A stretch of 64,000 bases of DNA from RUG343 sp964486215 (GCA_964486215.1 CAZALI010000003.1:38234-102233); one strand, 5' to 3'; counted from the first letter of the stretch, positions 15,971 through 26,265 are shown. A program made the numbers and translations. Notes: generated by a model from the letters alone, not told the origin.

Positions 15971-16952
15971 CTAATACTTCATATGCATATGGTGTTACTA
16001 CTCGTCCTCTAGCAGTTCTTTTTAATAGTCCTTTTTGTAGTAAATATGGTTCATATACGTCTTCTATTGTCGTTACTTCTTCACCAATTGAAGATGATAA
16101 AGCTTCTATTCCTACTGGTCCACCATTAAATCTATTTATAATAGCAAGTAATAGTTCATGGTCTGTATTATCTAGTCCTAAATCATCTACTTTTAATTTT
16201 TGTAGAGCTTTTAGAGTAGTCTTTTTATCTATCTTTTTTAATCCTTCTACTTGAGCAAAATCTCTTACTCTTTTGAATAATCTATTAGCTACACGAGGAG
16301 TACCTCTACTTCTAAGAGCTAACTCATGAGCAGCATCTTCATCTATTTTAACATCTAATACTCGAGCTGTTCTTTTTACTATTTCTTCTAATTCATCTTC
16401 TGAATAATACTCAAGTTTTGCAGTTATACCAAATCTATCTCTTAGTGGAGAAGATAAGTCTCCAGCACGAGTCGTTGCACCTACTAAGGTAAATGGTGGA
16501 AGATCTATTTTTATATTACGAGAGTTTTCATCACTACCAACAATTATATCTAATGAATAATCTTCCATAGCTGGATATAATATTTCTTCAATATATCTTG
16601 GCATTCTATGTATCTCATCAATAAACAAGACATCGCCTGGTTCTAAGGATGATAAAATAGCTGCTAAGTCTCCTGCTTTTTCGATAGATGGACCAGAAGC
16701 TGTCTTAATATTTACTCCTAGTTCTCTAGCTATAATAAAAGATAGAGTTGTTTTACCTAGTCCTGGAGGTCCATACAATAAGACATGATCTAGTGCTTCA
16801 TTTCTCATTTTAGCTGCTTCTATAAATACTTTAATATTATCTTTAACAGCACTTTGACCAATATATTCAGAAATAGTTTCTGGTCTTATAGTATTATCTT
16901 CTATCTTATCATCTTCAGTTGTATAGTTTGTAATAATACTTTCTTCTTTCAT
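15954..16952 (-). CDS. ruvB: Holliday junction branch-migration ATPase RuvB
   Basis: A 332-residue AAA+ motor that drives branch migration of Holliday junctions with RuvA. Walker A is LYGPPGLGKTT (about residues 60-70), Walker B LFIDEIHR, sensor 1 GATTRAG, the arginine finger region LRDRFG, and the winged-helix domain ends with RGRVVTPYAYEVLG. Full length. It follows ruvA by nine bases. No RuvC is expected in this group, where RecU usually resolves junctions. Confidence 0.99.
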   Translation of the reverse strand: MKEESIITNYTTEDDKIEDNTIRPETISEYIGQSAVKDNIKVFIEAAKMRNEALDHVLLYGPPGLGKTTLSFIIARELGVNIKTASGPSIEKAGDLAAILSSLEPGDVLFIDEIHRMPRYIEEILYPAMEDYSLDIIVGSDENSRNIKIDLPPFTLVGATTRAGDLSSPLRDRFGITAKLEYYSEDELEEIVKRTARVLDVKIDEDAAHELALRSRGTPRVANRLFKRVRDFAQVEGLKKIDKKTTLKALQKLKVDDLGLDNTDHELLLAIINRFNGGPVGIEALSSSIGEEVTTIEDVYEPYLLQKGLLKRTARGRVVTPYAYEVLGIKKS

Positions 16953-16961
16953 ATTAACCTC

Positions 16962-17525
16962 CTATTTTAATAGTAATTTTAGTGCATCTTTTACTTGATC
17001 TTCTATTGTGAGTGACGTATCTACTCTAGCTAAAACTGGTTTTATTTCTTTCTCTTTATAACCTAGACCTAATAGAACTTCTTCTAATTCTCTTTCTGTT
17101 TCTACTGTTTCATCAGATACACCAATACCAATAAATTCTAGTTTTCCTTTTAAGTCTAATACTATCTGTCTAGCTAGTTTTTCTCCTATTTTTGGGAACT
17201 TCTTTAAATACAAGATATTTTCTCTTTCGATAGCATCCATTATTCCTTCTATAGATCCTGTTGCGAGTATAGGTAGTGTCATCTTTGGCCCTAGTCCTTT
17301 AACAGAAATTAGCTTTAAGAATAATTCTTTTTCTTCTAATGTTTTAAATCCATATAAAACATCTTCATTCTCAGTAATATGTTCATATATATATACTTTT
17401 ATTTTCTCTTTTTCAGAAAAAGAATATGGATTAGCTACGTATACTAAGTAACCTATACCATTATTATCTATTACAATAGCATTATTCTTATAATCAGTTA
17501 TTGTACCTATAATATAATCATACAT
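16962..17525 (-). CDS. ruvA: Holliday junction DNA helicase subunit RuvA
   Basis: A 187-residue junction-binding protein that forms tetramers on four-way DNA and recruits RuvB. Domain I starts MYDYIIGTITDYKNNAIVIDNNGIGYLV; the two helix-hairpin-helix motifs are seen as LISVKGLGPKMTLPIL and LKKFPKIGEKLARQIVLDLK; the C-terminal RuvB-binding domain is LGLGYKEKEIKPVL. Standard size. First gene of the ruvAB-lipoprotein-queA-tgt run. Confidence 0.98.
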   Translation of the reverse strand: MYDYIIGTITDYKNNAIVIDNNGIGYLVYVANPYSFSEKEKIKVYIYEHITENEDVLYGFKTLEEKELFLKLISVKGLGPKMTLPILATGSIEGIMDAIERENILYLKKFPKIGEKLARQIVLDLKGKLEFIGIGVSDETVETERELEEVLLGLGYKEKEIKPVLARVDTSLTIEDQVKDALKLLLK

Positions 17526-17603
17526 TATATCAACTCCATTGTTATTATAAAATAATTTTATATTTATATCTACTTTATTATTTATATATAAATATTAATA
17601 ATA

Positions 17604-19400
17604 TTATTTTTTATTTATTTTATCTATTAATTTATCACTATTAGATTCATCTTCTACTTGTTCTAATAATTCTTCACTTTCTTGTACTTTAATATTTTTA
17701 TTTTTAGCTTCTTCTTCATGTATTAAGACATTATAAGCTACTTTACCTACTAATGTTTTTGGAAGTTCATCTCTAAATTCATACTCATATGGCCATGAGA
17801 AACGAGCTAAATTCTTTCTTACTAAAGCTTTAATAGAGGCTAGAACATCTTCTGATGGTCTAATATTATTCTTTAAGACAATAAAAGCTTTAGCTACTGT
17901 TACTTTATATGGATGAGGTATTCCTATAACACATGATGTTTTTACATCAGGATGTGTATTTATGACATTTTCTATATTATTTGGATATACACAGTAACCT
18001 GATGTGATAATCATTCTTTTTAGACGACCTTTAAAGTAGACATAGCCATCTTTATCCATAATACCTTCATCACCAGTATGAAGCCATATTCTACCATCTT
18101 TATGTTTTTTTAGAGCTTCATTTGTTTCTTTTTTATTTCTTATATAACCAGCCATAACAGTAGGACCAGTTATTACTATTTCTCCTACTTCTCCGTAAGG
18201 TAGCTCTTTTTCAGTACCTACTTCTACTATTTTAAAATACATATCAGGAAGTGGAATACCAATACTATTTTCACGATAGTAATTAAGTGGAGTTAGACAA
18301 CTAGCTGAACAACACTCAGTAAGTCCATATCCTTCACGTAATGTAGCAGGAGATGAATGTTTCTTTAACCAGCTATCAAAGTCTTTCTTTAATTCAGGAG
18401 TTAGACTATCTCCACCAGAAATTACACATTTTAAGTAATCTAGTTTCATATGTTTAAAACTTTTACTATTTAGAATAGCTTCATATAAAGTAGGAACTCC
18501 TATAATGGCATTAGGTTCATACTTCTTCATAATCTTATCAAATGTTTTAGCATTAAATTGAGGAATTAAAATACTAGTACAACCTAGGTACTGAGCACAG
18601 TGAATACATACACTTAGTCCAAAGCCATGAAAGATTGGCATAATAGCTAGAGCTGTATCACCTTCATTAATACAGGCAACATGCTCAAAACATTGCATAG
18701 CTGAAGCATTAAGATTTAAGTTAGTAAGTTTTACTCCTTTTGGAACTCCACTAGTACCTCCAGAATATAGAATAGTAACAATATCTTTAGCTCTTCCCTC
18801 TTCTACTATATCTTTTTTATAATCTTTACTTAACTTAATAAATTCTTTCCAATTTAGTTGTTTATCACATTTATCTATTCTTATCTTATAACCTTGTGTA
18901 GCAATATATAAAGGTACCATATACATAGGCATAGATTCAGCTACACTTACAGTTATTACTTTTTTTACTTTAGTATTTTTTAGTATTTTATTTATTTTAT
19001 TAAAAGCAAAATCAATAGTAATTAACCATTCTGATTTAGATAATTTTAAATATCTTTCTATTTCATTTTCAGCTGATAATGGGTGGATCATTGATGAGAT
19101 AGCTCCTATTTTATTTATGGCATAAAAAGCTATTATACCTTCTGGTATATTAGGTACACATATACTAACAACATCTCTTTTTTTAACACCAAGTGCTTTT
19201 AGAGATTTAGCTACGGTATCTATTTGTTCTAAAAACTCTTTATAAGTTTTCTTATTACCATAATAGTTATAACTAATATTATTAATGTGTTTACCAGATG
19301 TATATTCTACTAATTTATAAGCTGAAAAGTCAGGATATTCTAGGTGATATTTTTCTTTATCATAAAATTTACGCCATGGGGCTTTTATTTCTTTACTCAT
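17604..19400 (-). CDS. AMP-forming acyl-CoA synthetase (long-chain fatty acid ligase-like)
   Basis: A 598-residue adenylate-forming enzyme that probably activates a fatty or other carboxylic acid to its CoA thioester through an acyl-AMP. Seen motifs: the phosphate loop TILYSGGTSGVPKGV (about residue 215), the adenine-binding REGYGLTECCS, the hinge region LHTGDEGIMDKDGYVYFKGRLKRMI, and the catalytic Lys context LPKTLVGKVAY near the C-terminus. A charged Glu/Asp/Lys tail of about 35 residues follows. The ATG at 19400 lies behind GGTGAG; an upstream TTG is less likely. It is isolated between ruvA and the second surface protein, so substrate cannot be inferred from context. Confidence 0.9.
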   Translation of the reverse strand: MSKEIKAPWRKFYDKEKYHLEYPDFSAYKLVEYTSGKHINNISYNYYGNKKTYKEFLEQIDTVAKSLKALGVKKRDVVSICVPNIPEGIIAFYAINKIGAISSMIHPLSAENEIERYLKLSKSEWLITIDFAFNKINKILKNTKVKKVITVSVAESMPMYMVPLYIATQGYKIRIDKCDKQLNWKEFIKLSKDYKKDIVEEGRAKDIVTILYSGGTSGVPKGVKLTNLNLNASAMQCFEHVACINEGDTALAIMPIFHGFGLSVCIHCAQYLGCTSILIPQFNAKTFDKIMKKYEPNAIIGVPTLYEAILNSKSFKHMKLDYLKCVISGGDSLTPELKKDFDSWLKKHSSPATLREGYGLTECCSASCLTPLNYYRENSIGIPLPDMYFKIVEVGTEKELPYGEVGEIVITGPTVMAGYIRNKKETNEALKKHKDGRIWLHTGDEGIMDKDGYVYFKGRLKRMIITSGYCVYPNNIENVINTHPDVKTSCVIGIPHPYKVTVAKAFIVLKNNIRPSEDVLASIKALVRKNLARFSWPYEYEFRDELPKTLVGKVAYNVLIHEEEAKNKNIKVQESEELLEQVEDESNSDKLIDKINKK

Positions 19401-19424
19401 TATACTCACCAATTAAATTATAGC

Positions 19425-19457
19425 ATAAAAAAGAACTATCTTTCGATAATTCTTTTT
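19425..19457 (-). terminator. Terminator of the 1784-residue surface protein gene
   Basis: On the minus strand AAGAATTATC, tetraloop GAAA, GATAGTTCTT (arms 19431-19440 and 19445-19454) then TTTT; one T-G pair that would be a mismatch on the plus strand supports minus-strand use. Confidence 0.82.
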
Positions 19458-22400
19458 ATATGTTTCTAAATTTGCTTACTAAGAATATACTTCCCATACT
19501 ACTTACTAATAGTATTATATATGGTAATATATCAAAGAATAATCCTGTAGGAGCTACTTCACTCAAAGTATCAGTAAATGTTGCGGTAGTATCAGAGTTT
19601 AGCGTACCCGAGTCATTTGTCTTTTCTAGACTATATCCATCACTGTCTTGAGTAATTGTATATGTTGAGCCTGTTGGAAAGTATATATCTATATACTGCC
19701 CATGATGTAGTGTGAATGTAGCATTTCCTCCACTAAATGATAGGTTACCAGATTTAGATCCAGTATATGCATATGTACCAGATATAGCATCCTCATTATT
19801 ATCTTTAACATTTATAGTAAATGAGAATTCTTTAGAAGTATCAGCTTGATTTCCTTTTACTGATTCAGTTATTCTTAATTTTGTTCTTGACCAGTACGCA
19901 TAAAGTGTTCCATTTGATGTGAAGTGAGTATTAGAAGCACTAGATGTTAATTTACCAGATGCATCAATATACTTTGTTCCTCCTCCATTTGTCTCTGTAT
20001 AATATCCCATAAATGCATAGCCAGTTTTTGTTGGTACAGTTATACCATTACTAGATGTAGTCATTTGGTTTGTACAAGCTGCTTCTTTATAGTAGCCAAC
20101 TCCATACTTTTCATAAATACTTGCCGTTCCTGCAGTTGTTGCCGACTGATTATTTAAAGTTATGGTATATATATTTACTGAATACTGAGCATAAAGTGTC
20201 CTATCAGCTGTAGTTGCCCATATTATTTCTCCAGTTTCTGAATCTATTGTATAGCCACTAACTATTGGGCTAGCAAATGAACCATTGGCATTTAAAACTT
20301 TAGAGCCTCCACTTTCTGCAGTATACCAGCCATTAAGAGTATATCCTGTCTTACTAACTGATGGTATAGATGTTTCATCTGAATTTCTTATACCACTATA
20401 TACAACTTCAGAACCATATCTAGTATATACTGTTCCTCCGCCTGTTCCTGCATTCGCATTAAAAGTTAGTGTTGCATTATTTATATTAAAGTTAATTGTC
20501 GTTGTACCAGTGTAATAAGCTTTCGTTGTACTATTATATACATTCTTTCCTGTAATAGTTAAAGTGGCTGTACCTACATTTGTATTATTGTTACATGCAT
20601 ACGTATAGTCTGTATTATTAGTTAAAGTAGTTGAGCCATCTTTTACTATTGGAGTTGGACAGTGACTATTTCCATCATAAATATAACTTGTTGTAATAGT
20701 ATTAGATAGTGATGAAACAGCCTTAGACCAATGAGCATATAATGTACCCTCTGATGTAAAGTTAGTGTATGATGCAGATGACGTTAATTTACCAGATGAA
20801 TCTATGTACTTTGTTCCACCACTTGCGCTAGTATAATATCCTCCAAAAGTATAACCTGTTTTAGTTGGGATTGTTATACCATTCGCACTAGTAGTCATTT
20901 GATTTGTACAACTACTCTCTAAATAATATCCTGTAGCATATTTCTCATAGATTGTTGTCGTACCAGCTGTTGTGGCAGACTGATTATCTAGTGTTATTGT
21001 TAATACTTTTGGTGTTGCTCCTCCACTTGTTATAGCCTCATTTACACTTACAGTGAAGGTGCTTCCACTAGCTGTCATTGTCGTAGTACCATGTTTTAAT
21101 GTAGCTGTTCCTTCATATCCCGTATTTATTGTAGATGATGCATATATTGTTACTACATTATTTCCTAATACTACTGGGTTATTTGTAAAGGCTGTGCCAC
21201 TTGATGAGTCCCACTTTGTTGTTAGAGTTGTTCCTGATCCTTGAGACCTTGTTATCGTATAGTAATTTACATCTTTAGTTTGACTTAATCCTGCACCTAT
21301 TGTGTATCCTGTATATACCATTGTTGTTTTGGCTGCGTCACTCTTACCTGCAAATATGTAATATGTCGTTGCTAGTCCACTAAAAGTTGCGGTTGAACCA
21401 CTACTTACTGTTTGAGTATATGAATCAGTTGTTGCAGTTGAACTGGTCCTTAAACTTATTTTTATTCCACTTGCAGACCATGCACTTCCATCTTTCTTTA
21501 TGGTAATGGTTGCAGAGTTCTGTGTTGACGTTCCTGTTAGAGTTGTTGCGGCTCCGACATTCATTGTTGTGGAAGCAGAACTTGTAGAAGCTATGGCACT
21601 TGATGTAGTTGAACTTGACCAACTACTAAATGTATATCCACTACTTGGTGTTCCTACTATTGCATGTATCTTGCTTCCGGTTCCTGTACCTAATGCTACT
21701 ACTGTTCCGCCGTTTGTTACTGAAGTTCCATTGAATGTCATTGTTGTATTTGAAAGTGACATTGTTACTACGTAAAAGTTTATCGTTCCTGTCGCGGCTG
21801 CGGCTCCTGTGAATGACACTCCACTATAAGCCATTGTTGATTTGTGATTTGAGTCTTTTCCTACCCATACGTAATAGGTACTACTTGTACTCATTGCTCC
21901 ACTTATAGCAAGTGTTGATGCTGTTGTCGTTGTTCCAGACCAAGAATTAGAATCTGTTGTTGATGAATTACTTATATGTACTGTATATCCACTACAATCT
22001 GTACATGCTGCACCATTCTTATTTATTGTTAAAGTTACTTTATTCACAGTTGCAGTAGTTGAAAATGTTGTATCACCACCATTACTAGTATTTATAACTT
22101 GATTACTTGTATTTGTTATTGTTGTGCTTCCTCTTTTAACAACTAATGTATTATATCCGGCACTTAATGCTCCTGTTGGATAAACTGATGTACCATCTAA
22201 TACATATGATCCACTAGTTACATTAGCTCCCGTTGTGGAATCTGCTTTAGCTGTTAATGTCGTTCCTGTACCAGCAGATAAAGTTACTTTATAATTTGTT
22301 ATACTTTTACTTGTTGTACTAACATTGCCATCAGAGTCTTTTGCCCAAACATACCAAGTTTCTTTAGCACTTGTACTTACGTCTTTACTTGTAGATGTTG

Positions 22401-24810
22401 TCCATCCTGATGCAGATGCATCTGGAGTTGTTGATGATGTACTTACGTAATATGCTGCTGCACCACTAGCAGAATACGTAAATGTATTATAGTCACTTCG
22501 TGTTAACGTAAATGTGGATGGAGTATAGTTCCATTGTGCATAAACAGTTAAATTGGATGCTCCAATCCATACTGGTAAATTGCCATATGCTGCTGTTGTT
22601 TCGGTAAAAGTATTTGACGTAACATAGCTATAAGTAAAAGGTATTGTTGATACACTTGTCCAACCATTTCCATTCCAGCGATAACAAGAACTTAAACTAT
22701 TATTGTATACATAAACAATATATAATTCTCCATTATATGATACTGGCCTATGTAACGAACTATACGCGCTATCTCTTTCGTCCCATATATTGGTCCACGA
22801 TGAACCATTCCAATAGTCTATTCCAAAATAATCATGTTCACCACTAGCTGTATCATAATAGTATCCATAGTAGTAAGTTCCATTGTGTATTGTCACATCT
22901 CCTCCAGAACCACTACCAGTGTGTACTGTTGGAACAGTTCCACTACTACTCCAATATGTCCCTGTTATAGCTGTGCCCGAGGAATTAAATACCTGTGTCC
23001 CACCACTAGTTGCTGTCCACCAGCCATTGAATGTATGATTATTATCCATGGTAGCAACACCTGGGTTATTATTAATATTTATATTATATGCAACACCTTT
23101 GGTACTTGTGCTTGTTGTATTTTGAAATGTGCCACCATTTGGATTAAATGTTACTGTGTATTGATTAGGTATCCATCTAGCTGTTACTGTCAAATTGCTT
23201 GTATATTTCCACGCAGTGTCTCCACTTTCATACAAAAACGTTAAATCACGTTGATTTTGTCCACTTTGTCCACCTTCAGTAGAATAGAAAACTAGAGCAT
23301 AGTAACGGCCATTAACCATAGTTGTAAATGTTTGCTGATCATAATATGTACATGGGTTGCTTCCATTTGGTGAAGTCGTTGTTGTTGTAGATTCTACTTC
23401 TGTCAAAAAATCACTACTAACTAATAAACTACTCCAGCCTGATCCTTGCCATTGGTATGCTTGGCTTTGTCCTGGCTTATATGCTACCAAGTGATTGGTA
23501 TTTGTGGATCCTTCGTGATACCAGCCAATTTTATATCCCTCTACAACTGAGTCCTCTACATCATATATTAGATTCCAACCTGATGTTGCTGTAGTATTCC
23601 AAAATGTTCCGTTTACAGCAACTCCAGATGCATCAAATACTTGGTATTTACTGTAGTACCATCCTTGGAAAGTATATCCTGTACGTGTTGGTACACCTGG
23701 TGCGCTATTTGTTCCTGAATCATACGTTACTGTTTTTGTACTAGTACTTGTTGTACCTTGAAATGTTCCACCATTTGGATTAAATGTTACTGTGTAATCA
23801 TTTGGATCATAATCAGCATAAAGTGTTACTGAGGCATCTGCACTATCTATATTTGTACTTGTAGCAGTTGCTAATGTTTTGCCAGTGTAAGAAGTAGTAG
23901 ATGATAGTAATGTTCCTGTTGCACTTCCTACATGCCACTTGTTATTACCGTGATATCCTGTTTTTGTAAGTCCATTATTCTCTGCTAATCCTGAGGAATA
24001 CGTATCACTATAATTAAAAGTATCTGAGCTTGGAGTTGTTCCACTACCACCATTAGCATTATAATTTACTGTTAAGGCTGTTTGTGCATATGTCATATTC
24101 CAATGTTGAGAACCATTGCCAACATTATAGATTGGAGATGATCCTGTTGAACGTATATGTAATGAAGCATTATTTACTGATAAATAGCATTTTTTAGTTT
24201 GACCACCTTGAGCATAATTTGTTAAAGTATTATCTCCTCCTGTACCTGTTGCTGTATAACAGTACATATGTGGATTTGTATCACAATCGCTTGAGTGTGC
24301 TCTTGCTGTAAGTTTTTGTCCAGCTGGGATAACTAATTCTACTGGAATATTTTTTAAGTATATATATGAACTATTTGTCTCACCATCACCACGGGTTTTA
24401 TTAGTAGAATAACCTGTTGAAGATAAGGCAGTTATTGTTCCAGCTGCTATACTTCCACTGCCGCCACTACTATTTAGTGATATTGCTACATTAACTGTCT
24501 TAGAATTATTAGTAACAAAATTGCTCCAGTAAGTCGTGTTTGTGGTACTACTACCACTCCATGATGGAGAAGCCCAAGTACCTTGTACTTTATATTCATT
24601 ATAATTACCATCTGGTCCTGTTACTCTTATAAGAGCATATCCCGTAGTATAAAGTGTATTTGATGATATTGAAGTACATGTTCCAGCTGAAGCTGGATTT
24701 GCCATTGAGTATGCTACTAAAGAAATTGAAGCAACCAAAAACATAGCTAAAAATAATTTTAACTTGGTTAATTCTTTATATATAAATTTAGAACTATAAT
24801 TATGTTTCAA
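19456..24810 (-). CDS. Giant secreted wall-anchored adhesin-like protein, paralog of 7441..12012
   Basis: A 1784-residue protein with the same plan as the 1523-residue paralog: near-identical signal peptide (FIYKELTKLKLFLAMFLVAS, cleavage after ASA near residue 42), an N-terminal Cys-containing region, several InlB B-repeats (GYTFQGWY, HTFNGWW, GYTFGGYY) with TLYAHW ends, and a C-terminal pilin-like domain (about 1640-1755, KLRITESVKGNQAD). It ends in APTG, a hydrophobic helix and KFRNI. Unlike the paralog, its middle (about residues 840-1270) has repeated small beta-rich modules of the type ATITIKKDGSAW...TYYIFAGKSD instead of a LamG domain. TTG start at 24810 with AGGAAGG upstream. Probably surface adhesion; no sortase gene is in the window. 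Confidence 0.88.
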   Translation of the reverse strand: MKHNYSSKFIYKELTKLKLFLAMFLVASISLVAYSMANPASAGTCTSISSNTLYTTGYALIRVTGPDGNYNEYKVQGTWASPSWSGSSTTNTTYWSNFVTNNSKTVNVAISLNSSGGSGSIAAGTITALSSTGYSTNKTRGDGETNSSYIYLKNIPVELVIPAGQKLTARAHSSDCDTNPHMYCYTATGTGGDNTLTNYAQGGQTKKCYLSVNNASLHIRSTGSSPIYNVGNGSQHWNMTYAQTALTVNYNANGGSGTTPSSDTFNYSDTYSSGLAENNGLTKTGYHGNNKWHVGSATGTLLSSTTSYTGKTLATATSTNIDSADASVTLYADYDPNDYTVTFNPNGGTFQGTTSTSTKTVTYDSGTNSAPGVPTRTGYTFQGWYYSKYQVFDASGVAVNGTFWNTTATSGWNLIYDVEDSVVEGYKIGWYHEGSTNTNHLVAYKPGQSQAYQWQGSGWSSLLVSSDFLTEVESTTTTTSPNGSNPCTYYDQQTFTTMVNGRYYALVFYSTEGGQSGQNQRDLTFLYESGDTAWKYTSNLTVTARWIPNQYTVTFNPNGGTFQNTTSTSTKGVAYNININNNPGVATMDNNHTFNGWWTATSGGTQVFNSSGTAITGTYWSSSGTVPTVHTGSGSGGDVTIHNGTYYYGYYYDTASGEHDYFGIDYWNGSSWTNIWDERDSAYSSLHRPVSYNGELYIVYVYNNSLSSCYRWNGNGWTSVSTIPFTYSYVTSNTFTETTAAYGNLPVWIGASNLTVYAQWNYTPSTFTLTRSDYNTFTYSASGAAAYYVSTSSTTPDASASGWTTSTSKDVSTSAKETWYVWAKDSDGNVSTTSKSITNYKVTLSAGTGTTLTAKADSTTGANVTSGSYVLDGTSVYPTGALSAGYNTLVVKRGSTTITNTSNQVINTSNGGDTTFSTTATVNKVTLTINKNGAACTDCSGYTVHISNSSTTDSNSWSGTTTTASTLAISGAMSTSSTYYVWVGKDSNHKSTMAYSGVSFTGAAAATGTINFYVVTMSLSNTTMTFNGTSVTNGGTVVALGTGTGSKIHAIVGTPSSGYTFSSWSSSTTSSAIASTSSASTTMNVGAATTLTGTSTQNSATITIKKDGSAWSASGIKISLRTSSTATTDSYTQTVSSGSTATFSGLATTYYIFAGKSDAAKTTMVYTGYTIGAGLSQTKDVNYYTITRSQGSGTTLTTKWDSSSGTAFTNNPVVLGNNVVTIYASSTINTGYEGTATLKHGTTTMTASGSTFTVSVNEAITSGGATPKVLTITLDNQSATTAGTTTIYEKYATGYYLESSCTNQMTTSANGITIPTKTGYTFGGYYTSASGGTKYIDSSGKLTSSASYTNFTSEGTLYAHWSKAVSSLSNTITTSYIYDGNSHCPTPIVKDGSTTLTNNTDYTYACNNNTNVGTATLTITGKNVYNSTTKAYYTGTTTINFNINNATLTFNANAGTGGGTVYTRYGSEVVYSGIRNSDETSIPSVSKTGYTLNGWYTAESGGSKVLNANGSFASPIVSGYTIDSETGEIIWATTADRTLYAQYSVNIYTITLNNQSATTAGTASIYEKYGVGYYKEAACTNQMTTSSNGITVPTKTGYAFMGYYTETNGGGTKYIDASGKLTSSASNTHFTSNGTLYAYWSRTKLRITESVKGNQADTSKEFSFTINVKDNNEDAISGTYAYTGSKSGNLSFSGGNATFTLHHGQYIDIYFPTGSTYTITQDSDGYSLEKTNDSGTLNSDTTATFTDTLSEVAPTGLFFDILPYIILLVSSMGSIFLVSKFRNI

Positions 24811-24844
24811 TTTACTTATCTATCCTTCCTATCTTCTCAATTTT

Positions 24845-24873
24845 ATTATAACAGAATTCAATATGAATTTGAA
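24845..24873 (-). promoter_or_regulatory. Extended -10 promoter of the 1784-residue surface protein gene
   Basis: Minus-strand TGTTATAAT (TATAAT at 24845-24850) with a weak TTCAAA 17 bases upstream (24868-24873), about 35 bases before the TTG start, the same distance as in the paralog. Confidence 0.65.
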
Positions 24874-24879
24874 CATAAA

Positions 24880-24906
24880 AAAAGAATTATCTTTCGATAA
24901 TTCTCT
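24880..24906 (-). terminator. Terminator of the 176-residue membrane protein gene
   Basis: Stem AGAATTATC/GATAATTCT (24883-24891 with 24896-24904), GAAA tetraloop on the minus strand, then TTTTTTT. Confidence 0.85.
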
Positions 24907-24907
24907 T

Positions 24908-25438
24908 TTATTTTTTAAATAGATTTTTTATAAATATATAAGCTGTTTGTATCCTACTTCTAAGATTATTACTTATACTTGGAATAATCCAGATAAATAC
25001 TACAAATAGTAACCATATTAGACTTTGGAGATCTCCTCTTAAGAGAGATTTTATTCCATATATTACTAGTAATATTGTGATTATAAAGACTATTAATAAT
25101 ACTAGAATATTTAATATATTTGAACCTATTTTTTTATTTTCAAAAGATATGTTTTTCTTCTTTAAAAAGTTATCTGCTCTTAATTTAAATTTATTATATC
25201 TCTCTTCTATTTCTTCTATATTCATATCTTTATTTGGAGAATATTCATCTCCTCTCATAATGATATGTCCATCTTCTTTTATAGTAACATCTATTGTTTT
25301 ATAGTTGTCTAGAGAAAACTTTATACCAAATTCTTCTCCTAACATGGCTATTACTTTATTACGACATTTATTAGAAATAAAAGCAGATTCATTTATATAG
25401 TCTTTTAATTCATTATTAATATCATCTAATTTACTCAT
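24908..25438 (-). CDS. Two-helix membrane protein of unknown function
   Basis: A 176-residue protein with a charged N-terminal cytoplasmic-looking part of about 105 residues (including a short beta-rich stretch TIDVTIKEDGHIIMRGDEY), then two hydrophobic helices (about 108-128 and 136-152) and a basic C-terminus. I recognise no family. It begins 11 bases after yebC on the same strand and ends at a strong terminator, so it is probably co-transcribed with yebC. Confidence 0.65.
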   Translation of the reverse strand: MSKLDDINNELKDYINESAFISNKCRNKVIAMLGEEFGIKFSLDNYKTIDVTIKEDGHIIMRGDEYSPNKDMNIEEIEERYNKFKLRADNFLKKKNISFENKKIGSNILNILVLLIVFIITILLVIYGIKSLLRGDLQSLIWLLFVVFIWIIPSISNNLRSRIQTAYIFIKNLFKK

Positions 25439-25449
25439 ATTACACCTAA

Positions 25450-26172
25450 TTATTCTTCTTTTAAATTATAATAAACGTCTTGTACATCATCTAGGTCTTC
25501 TAATGTATCTACTAGTTTATGAATCTTTTCTACTCCTTCTTCATCTAGTTCTACTTCTGTATTTGGTACATAAGTTAAAGTACAGTTTTCAAATTCTTTT
25601 ACTCCCGCTGCTTCTAGAGCATCTCTTACTTTAGTAAATGATTCTTGATCAGTAGTTATTTCATAGGTATTATCTATATGCTCAAAGTCATCAGCGCCTG
25701 CATCAAGAGCTGTCATCATCATTTCATCTTCATCGTAAGCATCAGCTATAACAATTGATCCTTTTCTTTCAAACATATATGATACGGAACCAGCTGTACC
25801 TAGATTACCTCCGGCTCTTTGGAATGCATTTCTTACCATAGGAGCTGTTCTATTACGATTATCTGTTAAACAATCAACCATGAAAGCTACTCCATCACAT
25901 CCATAACCTTCATATCTTATTTGTTCATAGTTTGCTCCATCTGCTGCGCCACTGGCTTTCTTAATAGCATTTTCTATATTATCTTTAGGCATATTAGCAC
26001 TTTTAGCTTTATCTACAGCTAAACGAAGTGATGCATTTTCATTAGGATCTGGACTTCCTCCTCTTGCAGCTACCATTATTTCTTTAGCTAACTTTTGAAA
26101 AACTTTTCCTCTTTGAGCATCAATTAATCCTTTTTTTCTATGGATTGTAGCCCATTTAGAATGTCCACTCAT
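25450..26172 (-). CDS. yebC: YebC/PmpR-family regulator (TACO1-like)
   Basis: A 240-residue protein of the YebC family, known as a DNA-binding regulator in some bacteria and more recently as a translation factor for proline stretches. The N-terminal signature MSGHSKWATIHRKKGLIDAQRGKVF is complete, followed by AARGGSPDPNENASLRLAVDKAKSANMPKDNI; later YEGYGCDGVAFMVDCLTDNRNRT. I moved the start to ATG 26172, which has AAGGAGTGAT upstream and fits the family, discarding a 16-residue upstream extension. Confidence 0.97.
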   Translation of the reverse strand: MSGHSKWATIHRKKGLIDAQRGKVFQKLAKEIMVAARGGSPDPNENASLRLAVDKAKSANMPKDNIENAIKKASGAADGANYEQIRYEGYGCDGVAFMVDCLTDNRNRTAPMVRNAFQRAGGNLGTAGSVSYMFERKGSIVIADAYDEDEMMMTALDAGADDFEHIDNTYEITTDQESFTKVRDALEAAGVKEFENCTLTYVPNTEVELDEEGVEKIHKLVDTLEDLDDVQDVYYNLKEE

Positions 26173-26221
26173 TATAATCACTCCTTTTCTCTTATATATA
26201 TTAACATAAAATGGTCTCATA

Positions 26222-26250
26222 TTAAACTTTTATTTATAATATGTTATAAT
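26222..26250 (+). promoter_or_regulatory. Extended -10 promoter of the DUF192-like gene
   Basis: Plus-strand TGTTATAAT (TATAAT at 26245-26250); a weak TTAAAC 17 bases upstream. The ATG follows 16 bases after the -10 with GGTGAT between. Confidence 0.6.
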
Positions 26251-26265
26251 TATTTTGGTGATTTT

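Noticed and set aside
22644..23244. Plus-strand ORFs of 67 and 136 codons opposite the giant surface gene
   Set aside because: Shadow frames of Ser/Thr-rich coding sequence, Cys/Ile-rich and without ribosome sites; the minus-strand InlB repeats explain the DNA.
26140..26265. Longer N-terminus for the plus-strand DUF192-like gene
   Set aside because: The extension overlaps the yebC start and its ribosome site in antisense and lies upstream of the likely promoter; ATG 26266 has a good ribosome site.
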